DNA of 64,000 nucleotides from Acestrorhynchus altus (Eukaryota; Chordata; Actinopteri; Characiformes; Acestrorhynchidae). Positions 44,602 through 55,395 of this stretch are shown here, piece by piece. Below the pieces are notes generated by a model that did not search any database, was not told the DNA's origin, and saw only the letters and a list, made by a program, of their open reading frames with translations. The position numbers and the translations under genes were made by a program. Numbering within the stretch: position 1 is the stretch's first letter; every line of letters starts with the position of its first letter. The stretch is from the NCBI GenBank assembly GCA_034509495.1, contig CM067524.1, positions 17,134,498-17,198,497 of the forward strand. Reading direction: 5' to 3'.

Positions 44602-46100
44602 ACCTTTTTTAAACATTTAAATTTATGGACATTTGATCTTTATTGTAACTATATTACATGATGGAGGTGATGTAACTAACACAAAACTGAAGATATGTCT
44701 TTTCAGCATCATTTATAAAATGTAATTATTAGAAATGCAGTTGCAATTTCTTGTGGTGAAAAAGGTAGGACCCCCTATGGGCTAATAGCTAGTATTTCCT
44801 CCTTTGGCTAAAATAATGTTATTTAAATGTTTATCTCTGACTGGAAGAAAGATTTTCCTACTCCTACCTCCATGCTGAATTCTTTCAGTTATGTGATATT
44901 TCAGCACCGGTCTTTGTAGGATAGGATAAGATAGGATAGGACGGGATAGGATCGGATAGAACTTTATTGATCCCTTGGGAGGGTTCCCTCAGGGAAATTA
45001 AGGTTCCAGCCGCAGCATAAGTGACTAAATTGTCTTGTGAGGAAAAAGTAAGCACACCCCACCATTTATTACTACTTAAAATACCTGAACTTAGAATCTG
45101 GTGCAGCACATCAGCTGTAAATGGTTAGATCACCATTAGAAAGTATAGGTGGTGTTACATTTTCCTCAAGCCCCCTCTGATATAATAAAGATTTCATAGT
45201 GGTTTCTATGATGGAACTTGTAGTAATAGTCACAGGCTTAGTATGGCTCCAAGCCCTGCTGCAGCAAAGTAGTCCCAAGTCATGATACTGCCACCCTCAT
45301 GCTTCACAGTTTGTATGAGATTCTTGTTCTCAAATGCTGTGTTTGGTTTGCGCCAAACATCACTTCTGTTACCATGCTCAAATAATTCAACTTTGGATTT
45401 GTTTGTTCAAAGCACATTGTTCCAGAAGTCCTGCTCTTCTGTGTGTTCTCTGGCAAACTTTAATCTTGCCCTAACAAGGGGTTTCTTCCCATCAAAATCA
45501 AACTTGTTTCGTCTGAGGTAGATGCTGCACTTTGATGGTGGTTCAAGCTACCTGTAGGTCCTGTGATTAACATTTTAGGATAATTGAATCCCTCTTTACA
45601 GAACCCGTGTTCTGCTGTTGGAGTGAACTGGCCATGTTGTCAGTTGTTTTAATTTTTTCTGCTTGTAAATTATTTTCCAGACAGTGGAATGTTTCGAGAT
45701 ATTTTTTTAATCCCTTCTAGACTAGACATCTGTGACAGATGTCTTTCTGAAGGACTCAGAGAGCTCTTTGGATATTGCCATGTTGATACTACTCATTCCA
45801 ACAATCAAGAGCAAACCAAACTAATGTTTGAGGTTTAAATAAGACAGCCTCCTCCAAGGTACTTTCTAATGATGATCTAACATTTACTGCTGATGTGCTG
45901 CACCTGATTCTAAGTTCAGGTATTTTAAGTAGTAATAAATGGTGGGGTGTGCTTACTTTTTCCTCACAAGACAATTTCTATTAATTACAAATGACGATGA
46001 AAAGACATTGCTTCAGTTTTATGTGTTTAGTTTTATGACATCCATCAATATAGTTAAAATGAAGGTCAAATGTGAAAATGTTTATGTTAAAAAAATAAAG
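44602..46100 (-). mobile_element. Tc1-like element with long inverted repeats
   Basis: The left arm (44602-44745 plus about 45028-45130) is the reverse complement of the right arm (about 45870-46100): TTTGATC..TTATTGTAACTAT against ATAGTTAAAATGAAGGTCAA, and TGTCTTGTGAGGAAAAAGTA against TACTTTTTCCTCACAAGACA. The centre carries minus-strand transposase remnants (antisense of CDSKL-, NLFEHGNRSDVWRKPN-type sequence near 45330-45400). The left arm is interrupted by about 280 bp including a LINE-like tail. Inactive. Confidence 0.65.
44915..45020 (-). mobile_element. 3' end of a retroposon with (GGATA)n tail
   Basis: AGGATAGGATAAGATAGGAT simple repeat followed by AACTTTATTGATCCCTTGGG and CTCAGGGAAATTAAGGTTCC, the typical 3' tail (in reverse) of a common fish LINE/SINE group. 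It sits inside the left arm of the surrounding element. Confidence 0.55.
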
Positions 46101-46774
46101 TAGAGTTTACTATGGCTGGGCATAAATTCAGTCATTCATCAATTTAATTGCTGTTTGTTTAGCCAGGCTCATGAATCATAAAGGAAATATTCCATACAAG
46201 TAATATGGACAAAATTAATCCAAATGTCCAAAACAATTCACACCAACTCAAAATCATTATAATTTTTTAACTTTCAATGCAATATTGTGGAAAAAATATT
46301 TCAAGTCAAAGTATAATTTCTAATCACTTCTAATCAATGCTCTAAAAAAAGAAAACAAAAGAAAAAATAATGGATTAAAAAAAGGAAAAACATGAACATA
46401 TTTAACTGCTTTTTGCCAGATTTAATGATGATAATAATTCTAGGTTTATATAGGTACACAAACCAGGTACACCTTACAAAACTGTAAAAAAGATTTTAAC
46501 AATATTATCTGGTTATTCTTAAATTATTACAATCTATTGTGTAATACATTTTGGCTGTAAATTAATAGCCAAGTTTAACAATATTATTGTTCTATTCTGA
46601 AAAGAAAAAGTTCTTTACGGTGATATTAAACAAAGGAATTGTGTGAATGAGGGTGTAGGTACTGTCAACGCTGTGTTCTGTGAGTTATTGTAAGGTGTAA
46701 GTTGTTGCAATGTGTGCTGTATGTTTTTAAATTTAAGGTCCACAGGGTACAGAGTTTACATGCACAGGAACACA
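46101..46774. other. Spacer, nothing recognised
   Basis: AT-rich, no gene or repeat seen. Confidence 0.5.
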
Positions 46775-47250
46775 CCTCCCTTCATACAATGCATCCTTGA
46801 AAACAAGCAGAGGAAGAAGGTAAGGATGCAAAATGAATGCACTCTAAGTGAGCATTCTTCTGAACCCTGAACCTCTACATAAGCCACTTTCACAGAATAT
46901 CTCCCAAAAACCAAATGTTGGCTGCAATTTGCATGACGAAAGAAATATCTCTGCATGTCTTTAATGAAATTGTATGAAGAACAAGAAAAAAGAAGGATGC
47001 TCTGCAGGAGATGGCCTCAAACAAACATGAAGGACAAGAAACAAAAGAGTATGCAGATTCAAGATGCTGATATGACATCAGTGGAAGAATCAAATTGCAC
47101 TTTGGCTACAAATAATCCAGCTTTACCAAGAAAATAGCACAAAATCAACAACCAAACAGCCAATGTTGAAGGCCTGAGCTGGAGAATCTTGCAAACATAG
47201 ATGCAGGTAAGCTTTACAGGTTGGGGGGTGTCACAATTAGACTTATACAA
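46775..47250 (+). pseudogene. Degraded partial copy of the ankyrin-kinase-KEN gene
   Basis: Blocks of DNA match the gene at 51166 in the same order and strand: CTTCATACAATGCATC (46779) to gene 51235; AATGCACTCT...TTCTTCTGAACC to 51301; GAAATATCTCTGCATGTCTTTAATGAA to 52018; the AAGAACAAG..AAAAGAAGGATGC to ACCTCAAACAAAC stretch to 52479-52540; CAAATTGCACT..CCAGCTTTACCAAG to 52608-52660; GGAGAATCTTGCAAACATAGATG to 52700-52724. Most of the ankyrin and helical region is deleted, and stops and frameshifts are present (for example an in-frame TAG where the parent has GAAATGGCATC). It stops before the kinase core. No introns fall in the matched part, so it is a decayed segmental copy rather than proof of retrocopying. 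Confidence 0.85.
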
Positions 47251-47574
47251 AGTGATGTGCAGCTGTAATTGCTGCAAAAGGGGGCTCTACAAATAATACC
47301 CTAAAATAATACAGGAGTTAGCAAAACACAAATGCAGAGCTGGTTGAATACGTTTGCAAGACACCATACTTGTGAAAATGTAGGATTGCGTAAGCCCCAC
47401 CTCCAGCACATTTTGTCACTTTCCTGCTATAACACACACATCCACACACATTTAAAATAATACAATTTTTAAAAAATGAATAGAAATGTAAAAAATATTT
47501 AAACACTGATGTCCACATCCCTCACATCTAGTATGACTTGATTACTATGCAACTCTTTCCATTCTTTAGCCAAG

Positions 47575-47860
47575 CTGGCAACCAAGCTGAAGAATGACTC
47601 CCAGCCCATTCACGAGACTCTGGCAGCAGTGGGCAACTCCTTCATTCACAGGCTGCTTCACCCTCCCTGCTGCTGTTAGACTGTACAACCAGCACTGCTC
47701 ACAGCAGACCATGAACACACCCTAAACTCTACACATCTGTTTCTGCACTGAGTGCCTTGCTGTAATACTGGGAATTGCCCCACTGGGGGACTCATTAAGG
47801 ACAATCTGATCTTGTCCAGCCAATAACAGGGAGCTCATGCTGCACTGGAGACAGGCCCAT
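47575..47860 (+). mobile_element. LINE 3' fragment
   Basis: Reads NSFIHRLLHPPCCC then TVQP-, like the C-terminal FIPAAIRLYN end of L2-type LINEs. It is followed by a 3' UTR-like GGGAATTGCCCCACTGGGGG and GACTCATTAAGGA. Truncated at the 5' side. Confidence 0.5.
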
Positions 47861-48096
47861 CAAAAATGGACATTTGAAGACAATCTTGAATCATAGTTGA
47901 AAACTGCAGCCTGATCTGATCATAGTGATTTGTGCTCAGGTGCACAGAGTGGAGTCACACATTTTCACCAAAAGCATCAGCACTGGACTCAGCCTGGCCT
48001 GTGTCAGCAGGGGGTCCAGTAAAGCTGCTCTAGCCTAAGATCAAAAGGGAGAGCTGGAAGAAGCACCATTCAGGACACCTGGGTGCTTTTGATGAG

Positions 48097-48350
48097 CCCA
48101 GCCCAGACCCAGACCCCAGACTCAGACCCCAGACCCAGACCCGACCAGACCAGACCAAACCCAGACCCAGACCCCAGACTCAGACCCAGACCCAGACCAG
48201 ACCAGACCCCAGACCCAGACAAGACCAGACCAGACCCAGATAAGACCAGACCCCAGACCCGACCCAGACCCGACTCAGACCCCAGACCCGACCCAGACCC
48301 GACCCAGACCCCAGACCTAGACAAGACCAGACCAGACCAGACCCAAACCC
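48097..48350. repeat. CCCAGA minisatellite, G-rich on the minus strand
   Basis: About 250 bp built from CCCAGA, CCAGA and CCGA variants with complete strand asymmetry: almost no G-T on the + strand other than in GA. The minus strand has many GGG runs separated by three to six bases, fitting a G-quadruplex consensus. Open frames on both strands (PDPDPRPRPDQ-type) are repeat translation, not a gene. Confidence 0.9.
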
Positions 48351-48866
48351 TTGAGGTCTAGTCACTGTTGACTGAATGTCCGCATAGTGTTCGCGTGCTC
48401 TGGTCCATTGTCTGCTTACTCTGTAAACGCAGTCGGACTCTGGACCATGCCGGGCGAGAGGACTTGCTGCCTACAGTGTCTTAACCCGAGCACGCAGGCA
48501 ACAACGCGGGCTGCTGTTGCCATGGTAACACCAGCTCGCCGCAGACCGGGCTGTGTCCACATTAGTCATCTCCCTAAATAACACATTCACACACGATTTC
48601 CTGTCTTCCCGCCTCGGGTCGCGTGTGTGACTGGGGTTCAGAGATATTCACTATTACAGAGTCAGACGCTTGTGAACCCCCTGGAGCAGCTAGGCATCGA
48701 GTCAGCGAGGCTTTTCGGTTTGGGACACAGCCGGGGTCTTCCCCTAAGCCCCGCCCACTCCCTTATCAGCAGGCCAGGGGAGCTGTGGGTGACGTTTCTC
48801 ATTCAGCTGGTCCTTCTCTCTCTTCTCCTTCTTCGCCCGAGTACCGAGTGTAAGCTGACCGGGTGA
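48351..48866 (+). promoter_or_regulatory. Candidate promoter and 5' UTR exon of the ankyrin-kinase-KEN gene
   Basis: A locally GC- and CpG-rich island (for example CTCGCCGCAGACCGGGCTGT, CCCGCCTCGGGTCGCGTGTG) in AT-rich surroundings. A good donor, GACCGG|GTGAGT, lies at about 48862. It could splice to the acceptor TTCTCAACAG at 51151, 15 nt before the ATG of the gene. Inference only; no TATA box evident. Confidence 0.4.
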
Positions 48867-48869
48867 GTG

Positions 48870-48911
48870 TGTTGTGTTGTGTTGTGTTGTGTTGTGTTGT
48901 GTTGTGTTGTG
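48870..48911. repeat. (GTTGT)n microsatellite
   Basis: Eight or so GTTGT units immediately after the candidate donor site. Confidence 0.9.
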
Positions 48912-49654
48912 TGTTGGGTTATTGCTGTAAGTAACGGTCAGTGAGTGTAAATAACAGGCAGCACTCGCCTCCTTATCTGTCATTTATACGAGCTGTTAAA
49001 CGGAGCTCCAGTCCTTCAGATCCAGCTACGATTTTGTTCACTCAGAGCTGGTGCAACACCGGGCAGCGAAGAGCAACAACGGGGCAACAAAGGGCTAGGC
49101 CCAGTGCCCCGCGTGTTTCAGCCACAGCCTCTCACTCCAACTGTCCCAAACACTCCTGAGCACTGATCACACCCTTTAACACTTCCTGCCTTCACTCTCC
49201 AACTGCTCTTTAAGAGTGTGTTTGAGTGTATGTTTAGGTGTATTTAAATTGTATTTAAAGTGTATGTTTGAGTATCTTTCTTAAAGCCCACTTTACACAC
49301 TGTTCACAAGTGTTGTCTGTGGGTTCTGTATAGCTGCACCTTCCTTATATGAACAGAGCTGTGAACACTTCTTTGGTTGAAAACAAAGACAATTTATCAA
49401 TATTATTAAACAAAACATGATATTGTTATTATTATATAATCAGTAATTAATTTATTATTGGATACAACATAATGAATACTAATATACACAGTAGCAGAAT
49501 TGTTTACTAGTGACTAGTGTAATGTAATGTAGATGTGTATTAAACGTGAGCCTTGTTAGCTCATAACAGGTGTTTATTAAATTGTCACTCGCTCTATCAG
49601 AGCTATAGTGTTTCTGATAGCACCATTCAGATACACAGCTCACATGAAGGACTT

Positions 49655-49830
49655 TTACATTTATGGCCCTTATCCAGAGTGACTTACAAAAGTGCTTTGC
49701 TGTTCACTTAGAGGGCATCTTCTGAAACATTAAACATTACACTTACTGGACCTTCTGCTGGAAAGGTGTGGTTTTATGCTGTAAGACCCTCATGCTTTGC
49801 TTTGGATAAGGCAGGGTTATCCAAATGGGG
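49655..49830 (+). repeat. Short interspersed repeat, copy 2
   Basis: GCCCTTATCCAGAGTGACTT and ACAAAAGTGCTTTGCT match the reverse complement of 18999-19103. SINE-like in size; right boundary uncertain. Confidence 0.55.
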
Positions 49831-51034
49831 AGACAAGGCCATTGGTTTCAATTAAGTGGGAAAGAAGAAAGGGAAAATGAAGAGAAAGTAGAATGAGGTG
49901 CTCCACGTTTGAGGTCTGGAACAGGTTAATCAGGTTTAGCAGGTTAAGCAGCTTTAACTAAAACAAAATGAGGGTATGTTGGAAAAACAAGCAAGTAAAT
50001 GTGATCTGATTTCTCATAGAAAATGAAAGATTACTGAATAATTCATTTATTTTTTTCTTTAAGGGTTTCAAAGTAATAAAAAAAAAGTAAAGAGGCCCAA
50101 AGTGAAACTTTTACTACCCTTCTTGGACGGTACACTTTGGCAAGTATCACGTCTTGTAAATGATTCTTGTAGACAGCTGAGAGTTTTTCATTTCTTGCAT
50201 GGCCTGTTCTTTTAATGTCTATCCACAGATTGTTGATGTTAAGTCAGGCGACTATGAGTACCAGTGCAAAACCTTCAGCTTGCACCTCCTGAGATTATTC
50301 CATTAGTCCATTATGGAATTTGAGGTGTGTTTATAATCTTTAGTTTGCTGTAGAAGTCATCCTTGTGGTGTTCGCTTCCATAATTTACTGGTGTTTAATT
50401 TAACACTGCTAAATTCTGCTAAATATTTCTGAATTATTTTTTTATGTCTGTCTGAAGGCCCCTCTGAAGAGCTTGTGAAGTAGTGATAGTCCATTAAGTG
50501 ATTCATAGATAAAGTGAAAGGGTGGGGTCAAATGTGTAACTGTTAGATGTAGCATCCCATCAGCCTCCTGGGTCATTTCACAAACAGTAATTGTTTAAGG
50601 AAAAGTTGCTGATTGGATATTAAACAGCCACAGAAACTTTAGTGGTTTAATGTGGGGGCTTGTTTATAGCATTGTTCAAAGACTGGTTATAACAAGAATG
50701 TTGCTGGTTGGACCATAAACACAAAACACAGCAAATTTAGATCAATTTTAGAAGAGAAAGGGGGTGGGCCCTATGTATAACCCCAGTTTTTAGGTGGTTT
50801 TGTCATCTTCCTGTATTATTTAAGATGACTTTCTAGTAATCATATTAGCTGTTCTCTCAGAATGTGTTATTGGTCTTTTAAATCCAAACTTAAGTGTTAA
50901 ATGACATTTATTAATTACATGAGAGACTTAGAAAATGGCTACCTGAGAACACCCAGTTATTTAGATTAATGTTCAGAACCCTAGACAGTTGTTTATTGTT
51001 TGAGGAGTTAATTTTTTTTTTACATCTTTGCAAG

Positions 51035-51102
51035 GAGCTTACAAAATGGACAGGGAATGTAGATACAAGGAGGTGGTCACAATGTTATGGTTGATCAGTG
51101 TA
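51035..51102 (+). repeat. 3' fragment of the AACAAGGAGGTGGT repeat
   Basis: AAAATGGACAGGGAATGTAG then ATACAAGGAGGTGGTCACAA and GATCAGTGTA match the 3' end of the family seen at 18290-18917. Confidence 0.6.
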
Positions 51103-51165
51103 CCCTTAAAATTCTTAATATACTGAAAAAAAAACATTTTTTTCTCAACAGAAATTTATTAATCA

Positions 51166-54100
51166 ATGGCAATACAAATTCAATTTCAAGCAGTTCCAGT
51201 TCCACTTTCAGCCGAGCCGAAGAAAACCCATCCTTTCATACAATGCATCATTGAAAACAAGCTGAAGAAATTGCGGAAACTACTCAGAGGTTGTGATATT
51301 AATGCACTTTATTCTTCTGAACCTTGGAATGATGATGTTCCCCTACTGGTGGCAGCAGTTGCTTGTGGAAATGAAGAGATTTGCGACTTTCTCCTTGGAG
51401 AGCATGCAGACCCCAATATCGTCTCAACAAAAGTGCTCACTCCTCTGCACTATGCTGCTTGTACAGCTGGAGTTCCACTCAGTATAGTGAGAAGATTACT
51501 TGCAGCAAAGGCCAATCCAAATGGTCCTGAGATACAATTTATTTCACCTTTGCAATTTGCTGCCAATAATAACAGAGAGGACATAGTGAAAGCACTTCTA
51601 GAAGCTGGTGCTAACATTGAGAGAAATTATGGAATAAACCCAGAAATTGATAAGAAAGTGGAGAAAATTATTCACAATTTACCTTCTGAGAATAAAGATT
51701 TTGAGAGATGCAGACTGTTCTTTAAGTTCACTTCTGCTGTGCCCAAGAAATCACAGCTAGAAGTTTTCAACCTTTGCAAGGACAACTTTCTTGAGGAGCA
51801 TCCTTTTACCCACCTTACTCTGTTTGAAAGATATTTTAATGTACTGGGTCCCGGGGCTGAACAGTATCGACAAAGCAGCATCAGGTGGTTGAAGGATTCT
51901 AAGAACATTGACCTCTACATCGAGGGATTCATCAGCCGCTTTCCCCGAGTTCCTCCTGAACTCCAACTCCGAACATATGCACTGAATACCTTACAGGCTG
52001 TAATTCGCATGATGAAAGTAATATCTCTGCATGTCTTTAATGAACTTGTACCCATTCTGATAAAAAGTGTACAGCCCTCTGTCACCCATCAGGGAGATCC
52101 ATTGAATCAGCTAATATTAAACATTCTGTTGGTGACGATGGAGAAGTCCTTAAAGCACCAAACTAGTTTGGATGGTCTTAAAATTTCTCTTCTTGAGAAT
52201 GTATGCAGTGGTCTGATGCCCCTCACCAGTCATAACTGCTCACCTGATGTCAGTATTCTCACTTACCGTTTGTTTGCTGATCTTTATGAGCTTATCCCAG
52301 AGCATATTCATTCATGTGGAATACACTTCGTGCCTGACAGGGTACTTGACGCTGCCGAGATAAGAATGGATGATGTCATTAAAGAAAAACTGCAAAAACT
52401 CAATACAAATCTGAGGCATCCACAAAGCTCCAGTGCCTTAGATAGTTTATGTGAGGAACTGGACAGCTTGCCATCAAAGAACAAGAAGAAGAAGAAGAAA
52501 AAGAAGAAGAAAGATGCCCAGCAAGAGATGACCTCAAACAAACCAAAAGAAGGACAAGAAACAAAAGACCGTGCAGATTCAGGTGCTGCCAGGATGTCAG
52601 TTGAGGAGTCAAATTCTAGTGTTCCTCCTTTCACCATTGCCACTGGTCCAGCTGTACCAAGGAAATGGCATCAAATCAGCCAACGTTGGCGACCCAAGCT
52701 GGAGAAACTTGCGAACATAGATGGAAGCGAGGTTTATAGACTGGGGAGTCTCACTATTAGTACTGACTTAGAATTCCAGATAGCTAAAGGAAGTGACGGA
52801 ACAGAGGTTTTTCTTGGCCTGAGGGATGATGGCACTGAGGTTGCTGTCAAACGAATGCTCAAATCCAATTATCAAGACCTCAAAAATGAAGAGGAATTTT
52901 TGCGTCTTCCACAGCTTGACCACCCTTCTATTGTGAGATATGTGGACTTTGCAGAGGATGAGCACTTTGGATATCTTGTCCTTCAACTTTGTGAATACAC
53001 TCTGGAAGAGTACATTAGTAATCACTTGCCAGAAGACAGTTCTGAGCAGCAAACTGTCCTGAAAAAAATTGCAAGGGAGGTGCTGTGCAGCCTTAAGGTT
53101 CTTCACAGTGAAGATATCAAGGTTCTCCATCGAGACATCAAACCCCAGAATGTTCTGATTGGTAAGACTTTAAATTATATACTTCCTTATCTAGTCCTGT
53201 CATCGAATCATGATGTCTTGATTTGTGAAGTAATCATGATTTTTAATTTTTTTTTTTTAACAGATATAACGGGAAAGGCAAGATTGGCTGATTTTGGTAT
53301 AAGTCGGAGACTGAATTTAGGACAAACAACTTTGCGAACTAATGCTGCTGGAACAAAATATTGGAAAGCCAAAGAGACTATTGAAGAGGATGATAACAGT
53401 GCATACAAGAGGAGTTCTGACATTCAGGTAGTGTACCGTCATTCTTGTTTGTAAGACTTGTTTGTAAGAAAATATAGAAGCTGGTGTTTGTATTAAGTGT
53501 CACGTGTGCTTTAGGTTGCAGGAATGTTAGTTTATTACATTCTCTCCAAGGGACAGCACCCATTTGGAAAAGGAGTCCGTTGTGAGAGTAACATACTTGA
53601 TGGGAAGTATTCACTGGACCATCTGAAGGATGACATGGCGAAAGACCTGGTGGAGTGGATGATCCAGGACAATCTGAGGGACAGACCTAAAGTGGACGAG
53701 ACCCTTGCTCATCCCTTCTTCTGGACAGATGAAAGGTAAGAAAAGGAGTTTTCTGTTCCATACTTTGTGTCATGGTAGATCACTCTTGTCCATAGTGGGA
53801 TTTCTTCCAGTCAAACAGTTGATTAGTGATGTGAGGTGTGTTGGTGCTAGATTGTAATGAAACCTGCAGCCACATTCACTCCTTATGGATAAGTTTGGTG
53901 ACTTCTGACTTAAATGGTTTATGATTGTTTGATTGTTACTTAGTGTCTCACTTCGCATTAGAAAACTAAGTTTTTGCATTTCAGGCAAACCAACAGTTTG
54001 ATATTAGTCTGAGGTTTCTTGTCTAACTGTCTAAGATCACTTGTCTAAACACGATTTTTGAAATATCATAGCACAATTAAAATGTTTGTTTGAGGATAGG

Positions 54101-54734
54101 GCCGCAGCTATCAAAAAGTTTAGTAATCAAGTTTTGAGGAATCGTTTCACCCCTAGTCCAAGATGATCATTTATGTGATGTAGCACTTCAATACTGCTTT
54201 AGTGAGAACAGCTTTATGACACTTCTGTATTTTAAGTTCTGTTTTGTGAATGGATTTAATTCTCAGACTTTAACACAACTTGGTTTAATCAGTTTGTTGG
54301 ATAAATATTAAAAACTGCTGCTGCCATTAAGATATTTAGGTGAAGGTTCTTTAGGACTGACTTGGAGCTCTGTATTCCTTAGCATTTGCATTTTTACTAC
54401 AGCCACAGAAAGCCTGGTAGTGTTCTAAGATTTAAGTCTAGGATACTGTGCTGAGTATTAATGAATAGTCTTTTCATGTAAATGTATTTCCTTTCACATT
54501 TTTTTACTTTTTTTTTTTTCAGGAAATTGGAGTACTTAAAAAAACTAGGGAATGTTAATGAGGTGGAGAACTGTCGTACACCTGATGAGGCGCTCCTTAA
54601 TGCCATAGAGGAACTGACAGTAGATAAAACCTTCTCAGGTTGGAAATCAAAAGTGAGTTGGAACAGAACAAATAAGGGTTTCTTCAACTGTGTTACTTAA
54701 AAAATGTAACAGTGACTTCTGAGAGAGAGGAAGA

Positions 54735-54816
<82 letters not shown>

Positions 54817-55319
54817 TGTGGGTTTTGTATTACATTATAGACTGGGGTGACTTGAGATTTAGCTTATTTTTAAAGGGTGCCATGACTAAAAAAACATTTT
54901 CACTTAAAAATGAAAACACTATCAAGTAAAAGGAGTTTGCTCAAGTGTTCTAAGTAGACTTTGGGACAGTTACTTGATCAATGCATGTGCTAATAGCTTA
55001 ACTAATAATCAGAGGGGCATCTCGTAAATTTTGCAACAAACCACTAGGATAGTCATATCTTAGAAATAATGCTATTGAGTCCATTCAGCTATATTCATCA
55101 TGTCAATTCTAACATAAAAGAAACCACAGTTTTTAATAAATGCTTATTTACTTATGTTTATCCACAGGTGCCTGCTGAAATTTGCAGGAATTGGATGGTA
55201 AGAAAAAGGCATACCCAGAGAACACACTTGGTCTGCTGCGGTTCATACTGAATCTACATGAGCACTAGTGAGTTTTTATAAAAAAACTATATATATAAAT
55301 GTTATGTATATATTTTATG

Positions 55320-55395
<76 letters not shown>

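Larger units (their letters stand above)
48912..51151 (+). other. Probable 5' UTR intron of the next gene
   Basis: No coding sequence recognised. Contains the short repeats at 49655-49830 and 51035-51102. Ends in a pyrimidine-rich acceptor (TTTTTTTCTCAACAG). Confidence 0.45.

Noticed and set aside
48083..48361. Long proline/aspartate/arginine open frames on both strands
   Set aside because: They are translation of the CCCAGA minisatellite; both strands stay open only because of the repeat.
49857..50028. GAAANNGAAA-like sequences suggesting an interferon response element
   Set aside because: GAAAATGAAA at 50019 and a GA-rich run near 49860 fit loosely but lack the full consensus and lie far from a proven start site; expected by chance in AT-rich DNA.
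53428..53454. Unspliced 762-codon end of the large ankyrin-kinase frame
   Set aside because: The end arises from reading through the 53162-53263 intron and past the donor at 53428; the spliced exons continue the kinase domain.
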